Below are positions 53,928 to 63,351 of a DNA stretch of 64,000 nt, in pieces. Source of the DNA: Lysobacter solisilvae (lineage in GTDB: Bacteria; Pseudomonadota; Gammaproteobacteria; Xanthomonadales; Xanthomonadaceae); the NCBI RefSeq assembly GCF_016613535.2, contig NZ_CP071518.1:1612001-1676000 (forward strand), in the 5' to 3' direction. The notes under the pieces are model-generated. The model was given only the letters and a program-made list of their open reading frames with translations, made no database searches and had not been told where the DNA came from. The translations under genes were made by a program, and so were the position numbers. Every line of letters begins with the position of its first letter. The first letter of the stretch is position 1.

Positions 53928-55154
53928 TCAGTGCGACGCGCCGGCGGCCAGCGCCGAGGCCAGGAATTCCAGCGGATGCAGCACGGGCGCAGCGCCTCCC
54001 CCGGCCAAGTGCAGGCGGCAGCCGATGTTCGCGCTGAGCAGCAACTGCGCGCCGCTGCGCGCGAACTGGTCCAGTAGCGGCGCCCGGTACTCCGCGGCGG
54101 TGGCCGGGTCGCGCAGCATCTGCAGGCCGGCGGCGCCGCAGCAGCCCAGGCCGGCGTCGAGTTCGACCACTTCCAGCTGCGGCACGTTCCGCAGCAGCCG
54201 GCGCAGGTCGTCGACCGAACCCACCACGTTGCGCTGCGTGCAGGGCAGGTGCAGCGCCACGCGCAGCGGGGTCGGCTGGAAGTCCAGGCGGTCCGCGCGG
54301 GCGGCAATCCAGGCGCTGGCGTCATGCACGCGCGGCGTCCCCGGCGTCGCCAGCGCCTGGGCGACCGCCTCGTGGCAGCCCGTCGCCAGGCTGAGGACCG
54401 TGGCCACGCCGTCGAAGGCCGCCCGGTTCGTTGCCTGCAGTGCCTGCGACGCGGGCACGTCGCCGGCATGCGCGTGCAGGCTGCCGCAGCAGGCCTGGCG
54501 GGGCACGCTGACCACGGCGACGTCCAGCGCCGCGCACAGCCGAGTGACCGCGCGCCGCAGGGGCGCTTCGTAGACGTCGGCGACGCAGCCGCTGAACAGG
54601 GCGACGCGCTCGCCGCCAGCCGGCGTCGGGTGCTGGTTCGAGGCCGGGGCGCGGTCCGCAGCCGGCGAACCGGGAGCCGGGGGCGGCCGGGCCAACAGGT
54701 GCAGCCGGGCCGGGAGCACGCCGTACAGCCGCTGGTAGGTCCGGAGCAGGCGGCGCAGCCACGCCGGCCGGGCAGCCAGGGCCAGGACGACGCGCTCGAG
54801 CCACCCCGGCGGCCGCCGGTCCCGCTGGCGCTGGCGCGCCAGGACCAGCAGGTGCCCGTATTCGACCCCGGCCGGGCAGACGGCCTCACAGCGGCGGCAG
54901 CCCAGGCACTGGTCCAGGTGGGTTTCGCCGGCGGGCGAGGGGGGGATGGTCTCCAGCGCCCAGGCCCGGGCCAAGGCGATCCGGCCCCGCGGGGACTCCG
55001 ATTCCAGGGCGCTGCGGCCGTAGGTAGGGCAGCTGGGCAGGCATAATCCGCACTGCACGCAGCGGTCCGCCAGAGCCAGCAGGGCGTCCGGACGGCCCCC
55101 GTCGCGCGGTCCGGTGGAGCCGGCAGGGGCGGCGAGGGCGACCGGGGGCGACAT
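53928..55154 (-). CDS. glcF: Glycolate oxidase iron-sulfur subunit (GlcF-like)
   Basis: 408 residues. Two [4Fe-4S] motifs lie in the N-terminal third: [12 protein letters not shown] and [12 protein letters not shown]. Cys-rich CCG motifs follow in two domains (ACCGSLH and GLGCCGAAG). This is the ferredoxin-like/heterodisulfide-reductase-like layout of GlcF, which passes electrons from glycolate oxidation. glcD and glcE are not in the window. I start at the ATG at 55154 ([10 protein letters not shown]); longer in-frame starts would run into the rplM promoter. Another lactate/glycolate-type Fe-S subunit is the alternative. Confidence 0.85.
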   Translation of the reverse strand: MSPPVALAAPAGSTGPRDGGRPDALLALADRCVQCGLCLPSCPTYGRSALESESPRGRIALARAWALETIPPSPAGETHLDQCLGCRRCEAVCPAGVEYGHLLVLARQRQRDRRPPGWLERVVLALAARPAWLRRLLRTYQRLYGVLPARLHLLARPPPAPGSPAADRAPASNQHPTPAGGERVALFSGCVADVYEAPLRRAVTRLCAALDVAVVSVPRQACCGSLHAHAGDVPASQALQATNRAAFDGVATVLSLATGCHEAVAQALATPGTPRVHDASAWIAARADRLDFQPTPLRVALHLPCTQRNVVGSVDDLRRLLRNVPQLEVVELDAGLGCCGAAGLQMLRDPATAAEYRAPLLDQFARSGAQLLLSANIGCRLHLAGGGAAPVLHPLEFLASALAAGASH

Positions 55155-55187
55155 GGCCGGCGATGCTAGCACGCGGGTTTTCCGGGC

Positions 55188-55216
55188 TTGCGCCGCTGAA
55201 CGCAGCTGGCTATCAT
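55188..55216 (+). promoter_or_regulatory. Likely promoter of rplM-rpsI
   Basis: TTGCGC at 55188-55193 and TATCAT at 55211-55216 with a 17-bp spacer. This would give a leader of about 90 bases before rplM. Confidence 0.45.
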
Positions 55217-55313
55217 CCCGCTTCTTTCGTTCCACCTCCACAACGCGAGGCGAAGTTCCGCGGGCCGCCGGCCTGTGCAATCAGCCCGACCAGGTAACCC
55301 CAAGAACTCCGTC

Positions 55314-55742
55314 ATGAATACTTTTACCGCCAAGAACGAGACCGTCCAGCGCGACTGGTACATCGTTGACGCCGAAGGCAAGACCCTCGGCCGCCTGTGC
55401 ACCGAACTCGCGCGCCGTCTGCGCGGCAAGCACAAGCCCGTCTACACCCCTCACGTCGACACCGGCGATTACCTGGTGGTGATCAATGCCGAGAAGATCG
55501 TGGTCACCGGCAAGAAGCTGACGGACAAGATGTACTACCGGTTCACCGGTTACATCGGCAACCTGAAGTCCGAAACCCTGGGCCAGGCGCTTGAGCGCCA
55601 CCCCGAGCGCGTCATCGAGATCGCCGTGAAGGGCATGCTGCCCAAGAACACGCTGGGTCGCGCGATGTACCGCAAGCTCAAGGTCTACAAGGGCTCCGAA
55701 CATCCGCACGCCGCGCAGCAGCCGCAGCCGCTCGACTTCTAA
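55314..55742 (+). CDS. rplM: Large ribosomal subunit protein uL13
   Basis: 142 residues, the usual length. It starts [20 protein letters not shown] and contains [24 protein letters not shown] and [23 protein letters not shown], all typical of L13. It is 12 bp upstream of rpsI, forming the classic rplM-rpsI operon. The ATG at 55314 was chosen by family start. Confidence 0.99.
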   Translation: MNTFTAKNETVQRDWYIVDAEGKTLGRLCTELARRLRGKHKPVYTPHVDTGDYLVVINAEKIVVTGKKLTDKMYYRFTGYIGNLKSETLGQALERHPERVIEIAVKGMLPKNTLGRAMYRKLKVYKGSEHPHAAQQPQPLDF

Positions 55743-55754
55743 GGCATCCAGCAC

Positions 55755-56147
55755 ATGGCACTCCAGCAGAATTACGGCACCGGCCGTCGCAAGTCCTCCA
55801 CCGCCCGCGTGTTCCTGCGCAAGGGCGATGGCAAGATCACCATCAACCAGCGTCCGATCGACGAGTTCTTCGGTCGCGAGACCGCGCGCATGATCGTGCG
55901 CCAGCCGCTCGAGCTGACCAAGTCGACCGACAAGTTCGACGTCGTCGTCACCGTCGCCGGCGGCGGCATCACCGGCCAGGCCGGTGCGATCCGCCTGGGC
56001 ATCTCGCGCGCGCTGGTCGAGTATGATGAAAGCCTGAAGAACGAGCTTCGCAAGGCCGGCTTCATGACCCGCGACGCCCGCGAAGTCGAGCGCAAGAAGG
56101 TCGGTCTGCACAAGGCACGTCGTGCCACCCAGTTCTCGAAGCGCTAA
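55755..56147 (+). CDS. rpsI: Small ribosomal subunit protein uS9
   Basis: 130 residues. It has [19 protein letters not shown] at the N-terminus and ends with the conserved basic tail [11 protein letters not shown], which reaches the decoding site. Directly after rplM. Confidence 0.99.
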   Translation: MALQQNYGTGRRKSSTARVFLRKGDGKITINQRPIDEFFGRETARMIVRQPLELTKSTDKFDVVVTVAGGGITGQAGAIRLGISRALVEYDESLKNELRKAGFMTRDAREVERKKVGLHKARRATQFSKR

Positions 56148-56180
56148 TATTCGAGACTGTAGTTTCAAGCCAGTTTCCAC

Positions 56181-56255
56181 AGCCCCGTCGCCAAGCGGTA
56201 AGGCACCTGACTCTGACTCAGGCATTCGGTGGTTCGAATCCATCCGGGGCTGCCA
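56181..56255 (+). tRNA. tRNA-Gln(CTG)
   Basis: 75-nt cloverleaf. The acceptor arms AGCCCCG (56181-56187) and CGGGGCT (56245-56251) pair, followed by G and an encoded CCA. The anticodon stem CCTGA/TCAGG encloses a loop with CTG. The T loop GGTTCGAATCC is present. Anticodon CUG reads CAG (Gln). Confidence 0.95.
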
Positions 56256-56265
56256 GCTTCAACAA

Positions 56266-56292
56266 GAAACCCGCCGAAAGGCGGGTTTTTTG
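56266..56292 (+). terminator. Rho-independent terminator after tRNA-Gln
   Basis: AACCCGCC, loop GAAA, GGCGGGTT, then a run of T. It ends the tRNA transcript and perhaps the rplM-rpsI read-through. Confidence 0.85.
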
Positions 56293-56456
56293 TTGCCAGC
56301 GCCACGGCCGCGGCTGTGCGCCGGCGAGCCGGGCTGGGGGCGGCCGGTCGCGGCGGGCCCGACGCAAAGCCGTTCCGCGGCAGGTCCGCAACGCACCCCG
56401 ACGCCGCGTCCCTTACATTTCCCCTTCCGCGACGGCGCCGCCGTTCCCCGTCTCCC

Positions 56457-56476
56457 TGCAATTAATTACAATTGCA
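56457..56476. promoter_or_regulatory. AT-rich inverted repeat before the FAH-family gene
   Basis: TGCAATT and AATTGCA flank the six bases AATTAC, 37 bp before the start of the hydrolase. It is an island of AT in GC-rich DNA and looks like an operator of a MarR- or IclR-type repressor within the promoter. Confidence 0.5.
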
Positions 56477-56513
56477 ACTATCGCGCCCCGGCGCTGGATC
56501 CCCTGGAGTTCCC

Positions 56514-57506
56514 ATGAAGCTCGGTTCCCTGAAGGAAGGCGGCCGCGACGGCACCCTGATCGTGGTGTCGCGCGACCTGACCCGCGCGGTGCGGGCGACC
56601 GGCATCGCCGATACCCTGCAGCGCGCGCTGGAGGACTGGTCGAACGTCGCGCCCCGGCTCAACGCCCTGTCCGAATCGCTCAATGCCGGCCAGGCCGCCG
56701 ATGCGTTCGACGTCGACATGGCCGCGCTCGCCGCGCCGCTGCCGCGCGCCTATGAGTTCGTCGACGGCAGCGCCTACCTGCCGCACGTCGAGCGAGTGCG
56801 CCGCGCCCGTGGCGCGGAAGTGCCCGAGAGCTTCTATGTCGATCCGCTGATGTACCAGGCGGTGAGCGCCGGCTTCTACGGCCCGCGCGACCCGGTGCGC
56901 GTGGTCAGCGAGGACTACGGCATCGACCTGGAGGCCGAAGTCGTCATCGTCACCGACGACGTGCCCATGGCCGTCACGCCCGAGGCCGCGGCCGCGCATA
57001 TCCAGCTGGTCGGCCTGGTCAACGACGTGTCGCTGCGCAACCTGATCCCCAACGAGCTGGCCAAGGGCTTCGGCTTCCTGCAGTCCAAGCCGCGTTCGGC
57101 GCTCAGCCCGGTCTTCGTCACCCCCGACGAGCTGGGCGAGGCCTGGCAGGACAGCAAGGTGCACCTGCCGCTGGTGACGCACATCAACGGCGCCTGGTTC
57201 GGCGCGCCGGAGGCGGGCGTGGACATGCAGTTCAGCTTCGCCGACCTGGTCGCGCACGCGGCCAAGACCCGTCCGTTGTCGGCCGGCACGATCGTGGGAT
57301 CGGGCACGGTGGCCAACGAGGACACCTCGCTCGGTGCTTCCTGCTTCGCCGAGCGCCGCACCGTGGAGACCCTGGAGACGGGCAAGCCGGTCACGCCCTT
57401 CATGTCCTTCGGCGACACCGTGCGCATCGAAATGCGGACCCGCGAGGGCCAGGACATCTTCGGCGCCATCGAGCAGCGCATCGTCCGCGAGGCCGCCGGC
57501 GCCTGA
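56514..57506 (+). CDS. Fumarylacetoacetate hydrolase family protein
   Basis: 330 residues. Family core: metal-binding DYGIDLEAEVVIVTDD, LVGLVNDVSLRNL, and SAGTIVGSGTVANED. Its neighbour is maiA, so it very probably performs fumarylacetoacetate cleavage, the last step of tyrosine/homogentisate breakdown, although related hydrolases act on other acylpyruvates. The start ATG is preceded by CTGGAG. An inverted repeat upstream may bind a catabolic repressor. Confidence 0.9.
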   Translation: MKLGSLKEGGRDGTLIVVSRDLTRAVRATGIADTLQRALEDWSNVAPRLNALSESLNAGQAADAFDVDMAALAAPLPRAYEFVDGSAYLPHVERVRRARGAEVPESFYVDPLMYQAVSAGFYGPRDPVRVVSEDYGIDLEAEVVIVTDDVPMAVTPEAAAAHIQLVGLVNDVSLRNLIPNELAKGFGFLQSKPRSALSPVFVTPDELGEAWQDSKVHLPLVTHINGAWFGAPEAGVDMQFSFADLVAHAAKTRPLSAGTIVGSGTVANEDTSLGASCFAERRTVETLETGKPVTPFMSFGDTVRIEMRTREGQDIFGAIEQRIVREAAGA

Positions 57507-57560
57507 CCGGCGGCGGCGCCACGCCGGCGAAGGGGATTCCCCCCGGAGCCCGCGGCCCGC

Positions 57561-57566
57561 TAAGGT
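57561..57566 (+). promoter_or_regulatory. Possible -10 element before maiA
   Basis: TAAGGT 58 bp before the maiA start, in the 118-bp gap after the hydrolase. No clear -35. Confidence 0.25.
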
Positions 57567-57624
57567 GCGAGCAGCGCAATGCGGACCTGCCGCCGGCAGG
57601 TCCGGGAATGTTCGGTGGGGCACC

Positions 57625-58284
57625 ATGACCGATCAAATCACGCTGTACTCCTACTGGCGGTCCAGCGCCGCCTACCGCGTGCGCATCGGCCTGAACCTGA
57701 AAGGCCTGCGCTACGAGATCCAGCCCGTGCACCTGCTGCGCGACGGCGGCGAGCAGCACACCCCGGCCTTCCGCAAGACCAACCCGCAGGGGCTGGTGCC
57801 GGTGCTGGAGCACGGCAACCGCCAGCTGCGGCAGTCCCTGGCGATCCTGGAATACCTCGACGAGACCTGGCCCGACCGGCCGCTGTTGCCGGCCACCGCG
57901 CGCGCACGCCAGCGCGCCCGCGCCATCGCGCAGGCGATCGCCTGCGACGTGCATCCGCTCAACAACCTGCGCGTGCTGAAGTACTTCGAGCACGAGTGGC
58001 ACGTGCCCCAGCCCGAACGCGACACCTGGGTGAAGCACTGGATCAATGAAGGCTTCGCCGCGATCGAGGAAATGCTCGGCGGCCACCTGTCCACCGGCCA
58101 GTACTGCGAAGGCGAGGCCCCGACCATCGCCGACTGCTGCCTGGTGCCGCAGGTCTACAACGCACGCCGCTTCGGCGTGGACATCGCGGCCTATCCGACC
58201 ATCGCGCGCATCGAGCAGGCCTGCCTGGCACTGGCGGCCTTCGACCTGGCGCGCCCGGAACGCCAGCCGGACCGGCCGGAGTAG
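57625..58284 (+). CDS. maiA: Maleylacetoacetate isomerase
   Basis: 219-residue zeta-class glutathione transferase that isomerises maleylacetoacetate to fumarylacetoacetate. N-terminal SYWRSSAAYRVRIGLNLKG corresponds to the usual SSCSxRVRIAL glutathione site, here with Ala-Ala after the double Ser. NPQGLVPVLE and the C-terminal APTIADCCLVPQVYNARRF are typical. It follows the fumarylacetoacetase-type gene, and together they cover two successive steps of the pathway. Confidence 0.94.
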   Translation: MTDQITLYSYWRSSAAYRVRIGLNLKGLRYEIQPVHLLRDGGEQHTPAFRKTNPQGLVPVLEHGNRQLRQSLAILEYLDETWPDRPLLPATARARQRARAIAQAIACDVHPLNNLRVLKYFEHEWHVPQPERDTWVKHWINEGFAAIEEMLGGHLSTGQYCEGEAPTIADCCLVPQVYNARRFGVDIAAYPTIARIEQACLALAAFDLARPERQPDRPE

Positions 58285-58290
58285 ACAGCT

Positions 58291-58315
58291 CCTTCCCCCG
58301 CTGGGCGGGGGAAGG
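58291..58315. repeat. GC-rich hairpin after maiA, REP-like
   Basis: CCTTCCCCCGC, loop TGG, GCGGGGGAAGG: a perfect 11-bp stem seven bases after the maiA stop, followed by TTGGGATGGGGG. It is similar to the element at 52781-52805 and may act as a terminator for maiA. Confidence 0.5.
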
Positions 58316-58472
58316 TTGGGATGGGGGCCGACGGTCGCCGCGTCCTCAACCCAGCCACGGCCTGCTTGTTGGCCGCTGCACAAGATCAAATGCACTTGCC
58401 CGGGGAAGGTTGGGGGGCGGCACGCCAAGTCCCTCCCGCGACGCAGGCCAGGAAGCGGATGTCCAGAAAGCA

Positions 58473-58498
58473 GAACGCCCGGGTTTCCCCGGGCGTTC
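58473..58498 (-). terminator. Hairpin terminator of pilU
   Basis: GAACGCCCGGG and CCCGGGCGTTC form an 11-bp stem with a four-base loop, 30 bp after the pilU stop. On the minus strand it is followed by a T-rich stretch. Confidence 0.6.
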
Positions 58499-58528
58499 CC
58501 ATAAGCAGGCTGCGAGATGCGCGGCGCT

Positions 58529-59641
58529 TCAGCCGCCCGAGCTGGCGAACACGTCCGCGTAGGGATCGTGCTCGCCGGTACCGCCCTCGGACAGGCGGAA
58601 CTTGAGGTCCAGGCCGTCGCGCGAATCGGCCGCGCGCAGTGCTTCCTCGCGCTCGATGCGGCCTTCCTTGTACAGGCGGAACAGGCACTGGTCGAAGCTC
58701 TCCATGCCTTCCTGCAGCGAGCCTTCCATCGCCGGCTTGATCTCGTGGACCTGGCCGCGGCGCATGAGGTCGCGGATCATCGGCGTGTTGATCAGCACTT
58801 CGGTCGCCGGCAGGCGGCGGCCGTCGACGCCCACGACCAGGCGCTGGGAGATCACCGCGCGCAGGTTCAGCGCGAGGTTCATCAGCACGTTCTTGTGCGC
58901 CGACTCGTGGAAGAAGTTGAGGATGCGCTCGAGCGTCTGGTCGGCGTTGTTGGAGTGCAGCGTCGCCAGGCACAGGTGGCCGGTCTCGGCGAAGGCGATG
59001 GCTGCCTCCATCGTGGTGGCGTCGAGGATTTCGCCGATCAGGATGACGTCCGGCGCCTCGCGCATCGCGTTCTTGAGCGCGTTGTGGAAGGCGTGGGTAT
59101 CCAGGCCGACTTCGCGCTGGTTGACGATCGACTTCTTGTGCTTGTGCAGGTACTCGATCGGATCCTCGATGGTGAGGATGTGGCCCGAGGTGTTCGAGTT
59201 GCGGTGGTCGATCATCGAGGCCAGCGTGGTCGACTTGCCCGAACCGGTGGAGCCGACGATCAGCACCAGGCCGCGCGGGGCCATGATGATGTCCTTGAGC
59301 ACCTGCGGCAGCTGCAGCTCTTCGATGGACGGGATCACGCTGCGGATCGCGCGGATCACCATGCCCACTTCGCCGCGCTGCTTGAACACGTTGACGCGGA
59401 ACCGGCCGGCCTCGGCCAGCGCCAGGGCCATGTTGAGCTCCAGGTCGCGTTCGAAGATCGGGACCTGGCCCTCGTCCATCAGCGAATAGGCGATCTTCTT
59501 GACCATGCCGGCCGGCAGGCCGGTGTTGCCCAGCGGATAAAGCTTGCCTTCCACCTTGATGTATACCGGCGCGCCCGTCGTCAGGAACATGTCCGACGCG
59601 TTCTTTTCCGTCATCAGCTTCAGAAAGTAGCCGATGTCCAT
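58529..59641 (-). CDS. pilU: Type IV pilus retraction ATPase PilU
   Basis: 370-residue hexameric secretion-type ATPase that aids pilus retraction at the inner membrane. Walker A GSTGSGKST, Asp box TIEDPIEYLH, Walker B region APDVILIGE and His box TGHLCLATLHSNNADQTLERILNFF are present. The C-terminal EEGMESFDQCLF-type ending marks PilU rather than PilT. I chose the ATG at 59641 (MDIGYFLKLMTEKNASDMF); the frame is open upstream but without family similarity. Oddity: the usual GEIRD reads GEILD. No pilT is in the window. Confidence 0.93.
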   Translation of the reverse strand: MDIGYFLKLMTEKNASDMFLTTGAPVYIKVEGKLYPLGNTGLPAGMVKKIAYSLMDEGQVPIFERDLELNMALALAEAGRFRVNVFKQRGEVGMVIRAIRSVIPSIEELQLPQVLKDIIMAPRGLVLIVGSTGSGKSTTLASMIDHRNSNTSGHILTIEDPIEYLHKHKKSIVNQREVGLDTHAFHNALKNAMREAPDVILIGEILDATTMEAAIAFAETGHLCLATLHSNNADQTLERILNFFHESAHKNVLMNLALNLRAVISQRLVVGVDGRRLPATEVLINTPMIRDLMRRGQVHEIKPAMEGSLQEGMESFDQCLFRLYKEGRIEREEALRAADSRDGLDLKFRLSEGGTGEHDPYADVFASSGG

Positions 59642-59753
59642 ATGCACAACCCCTTCATTCGACTTGGGCGCACCGTTGCAAGGGCGCCGCGAGCATGACG
59701 ACAATGGCCGCGGACGAAGTTACACCCAACCCCGTCACCACGGCATCCCCCTA

Positions 59754-60972
59754 ATGAATGCAAGCTTCGCACACTTCAGATACCTGTCGGTGGCACTGGT
59801 TCTCTGTTCGGCCCTGAGCGGCTGTGCGAGCCTGCCGCCTCCCACCGGCGAGATGGCGGCCGCCCAGCAGGCCGTCAGCCGCGCCGACAACGCCGACGCG
59901 GACCAGTACGCCCCGCAGCAACTGCAGGCCGCGCGCAACGAACTGGCCCAGGCCCAGGCGGCCATGGCGGCCGGGGACGACGACGAGGCGCGGCGGCTTG
60001 CCGCGCTTGCATCGGCCGATGCCGACCTGGCCCTCGCCCGCAGCCGCGCGGCGCAGACCCGTTCGGAGGCGGACCAGCGCCTGGACGAGATCGACCGGCT
60101 TCGCCAGCGCCTGCGGATGGAGGCCGAACCGCACCGTCCGATCGCCCTGGAGGCCGGCGCGGCCGGGGGCGACTACGCCGCCCGGCTGGCCGCCATCGGT
60201 GCCGACCCGCAACTGGCGAGCCATGCGGCCTACGAGCGCCTGCAGGCCCAGCAGGCCGTCGACGCCCTGGCCGTCGCCCGCAGCCGGCAACGCGCGGACG
60301 CCGACGCGCTGGCCGCCCGCCGGGTCGAGATCGCCGAACTGAGCGCCCGGGTGGAGGCGTCCCGGCGGGCGATCGACCAGCTCGATCGCGAGCGTTCCGA
60401 GCTGCTGGTCGAGGCGAGCCGGCGTGATGCCGAAGCGGCCCGCGCCGAGGCCGAGCGGCTGCGCGTCGAAGCGCAGATCCAGGCCGAGGAGGCGCAGCGC
60501 CTGCGCGAGCAGGCCGCCATGGATGCCGCCGCGATGCAGGACGTGGAAGCGGCCATCGCCGGTGCCAGCGACGCCCAGACGTCCAAGCTGCGCGCCGCCC
60601 GCGAACGCGAGGCCAAGCTGGCCCGCGAGGAAGCCGAGCTCGTCGCCGGCGGCAAGCTGCCGCCCTCGCGCTGGGACAACCGCGGCGAAGTCTTCACCCT
60701 GAGCGCGGACGCCTTCGCCGCAGGCACGGCCACGCTGAGCCAGCGCGGCCAGGCGAGCCTGCGCACGCTGGCGGCCTACCTGGCGGCCGGCGCCGGCAGC
60801 GCCGTCCGGATCGAGGGGGGTCGACAGCAGCGCCAGCCTGGCCCAGAAGCGCGTGGAGGCCGTGCGCGACGCCCTCGTGGCGGCCGGTGCGCAGCGCCAG
60901 CAGGTCCGCGCCGCGGTCGGCGCGGCCGGCAAATCCAAGCCGCGGGTCGAGGTCGTCCTTTCGGCGAAATAG
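59754..60972 (+). pseudogene. OmpA-type lipoprotein, 3' end frameshifted
   Basis: An N-terminal signal with the lipobox LSGC predicts a lipoprotein. A DUF4398-like region and a long Ala/Glu/Arg-rich coiled coil (about residues 35-310) follow, then the start of an OmpA peptidoglycan-binding domain (FTLSADAFAAGTATLSQRGQASLRTLAAYL). At the run of six G at 60815-60820 the frame breaks. Dropping one G gives IEGVDSSASLAQKRVEAVRDAL...VEVVLSAK with a stop at 60970-60972, a normal OmpA ending. As written, the first frame ends at 60980 with an unrelated Arg/Gly-rich tail. It is probably a sequencing error in a homopolymer rather than a dead gene. Likely role: outer membrane/peptidoglycan tether. Divergent from pilU. 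Confidence 0.8.
60815..60820 (+). other. +1 frameshift in a G run of the OmpA-like gene
   Basis: Six consecutive G where five would keep the OmpA-domain reading frame through to the stop at 60972. Confidence 0.85.
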
Positions 60973-61043
60973 GTTCATGAATCAATGAGTTACGGCTGGC
61001 TTCGCGGCCATCCGTGACGCACTTGCCACTTGTCTGCTGCCGC

Positions 61044-61072
61044 TTGTGATGCCCGGTAGGGAGGAGTAGGGT
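61044..61072 (+). promoter_or_regulatory. Possible promoter in the gap before the YdcH-like gene
   Basis: TTGTGA at 61044-61049 and TAGGGT at 61067-61072 with 17 bases between. It lies ~150 bases before a strong terminator, so it could drive a short RNA. Confidence 0.25.
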
Positions 61073-61224
61073 CAAATGACCGGCGGCCCGACCGCCCGGC
61101 CATGAGACCGGCCCATGACGTTGAGCGTCCCGTCCCAGGATCCCGCCGCCGCAAGCCAGGTTGCAGCGGGCCTGCGCGAAGCGGGTCCGCTGACGGTATC
61201 GCCGGTTGCATCCACCGCACACGC

Positions 61225-61256
61225 AACGCCCCGGTCTCGCGGCCGGGGCGTTTTTT
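61225..61256 (+). terminator. Strong Rho-independent terminator
   Basis: AACGCCCCGG and CCGGGGCGTT form a 10-bp stem with an 8-base loop, followed by four more T. It lies 253 bp after the OmpA-like gene and 93 bp before the next gene. The rest of this 376-bp gap holds no evident protein gene. Confidence 0.85.
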
Positions 61257-61348
61257 GCGTCCGGGCCCACCCCAAGGGGCCCAACGTAGGTCGTAGGCAA
61301 CACCCGCAGAAGACCCGCGGTACCAAGGCAATCGCTGAGGAGGCACAC

Positions 61349-61567
61349 ATGTTCGAAGAACAACCGCAGCAGCAGATCGAGGCGCTGATCCGTTCCAACC
61401 CGGAATTCCGTCAGCTCTATCAGCGCCACCGCGATCTGGACAAGAGGGTGATGGACGCAGAACTGGGCGTACTGCCGATCGACGATATGACCCTCGGCCA
61501 GATGAAGCGCGAGAAGCTTGCAGCGAAGGACCGTCTGATCCGCCTGTACGACTCGGAAACCCATTGA
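61349..61567 (+). CDS. YdcH-family (DUF465) small protein
   Basis: 72 residues. A helical protein with IEALIRSNPEFRQLYQRHRDLDKRVMDAELG and a C-terminal LGQMKREKLAAKDRLIRLYD, characteristic of the YdcH/DUF465 family; function unknown. An excellent ribosome-binding site, GAGGAGG, lies at 61337-61343. It is a monocistron between a terminator and a 303-bp gap. Confidence 0.88.
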   Translation: MFEEQPQQQIEALIRSNPEFRQLYQRHRDLDKRVMDAELGVLPIDDMTLGQMKREKLAAKDRLIRLYDSETH

Positions 61568-61870
61568 TGCTGACCCGATGCGGGCGCGGCTGGCGGCATT
61601 GGCCGCGCCGCCCCGCAGCCCCGGGGCCGCTCCAGTAGAGCGGACCCGTCGCGCCGCCGCCGCAGGGCGGGGCGCTCCCGCCTCCTCGACGCGGGCGGCG
61701 GCGGCCTTCCTCGTCGGAACGCCGCCGCCCGCGCTGGAGGTTTTCCGCGGTCCCTGCCGCCGCGCCGGGTGCGACCGGGGCTTCGCGCCCGCCGTCAAGC
61801 CTGCCGCCACCCCGCGGCCCCCCGCTAGAATCCGGCGACCGCCACGACTGCGTGGCCCGAAGCCGATCCC
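61568..61870. other. Intergenic region before the CBS gene
   Basis: 303 bp, GC-rich. It holds a modest hairpin (GCGCGGC at 61584 against GCCGCGC at 61602) and the promoter-like TAGAAT at 61825-61830. I see no gene. Confidence 0.5.
61825..61830 (+). promoter_or_regulatory. Possible -10 element of the CBS gene
   Basis: TAGAAT 40 bp before the start codon; no clear -35. Confidence 0.35.
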
Positions 61871-63247
<1,377 letters not shown>

Positions 63248-63310
63248 GGCGGGCGGCCCCCGGGGCGCGGCCCCTCACACTCCTCCAACAGGCGCCCGGC
63301 GGGCGGGTGG

Positions 63311-63316
63311 TAGACT
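63311..63316 (+). promoter_or_regulatory. Possible -10 element of metB
   Basis: TAGACT 36 bp before the chosen start codon, suggesting its own transcript in addition to read-through from the CBS gene. Confidence 0.3.
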
Positions 63317-63351
63317 CCGCCGCCGTGCGTGAAATCAACCGGATGCAGGCA

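Noticed and set aside
52741..54573. 610-codon + strand frame over the repeat array and coq7
   Set aside because: It runs through tandem repeats and antisense to coq7 and glcF; no domain is seen.
55155..55280. Longer N-terminus of GlcF
   Set aside because: It would overlap the rplM promoter and has no family-like sequence before [10 protein letters not shown].
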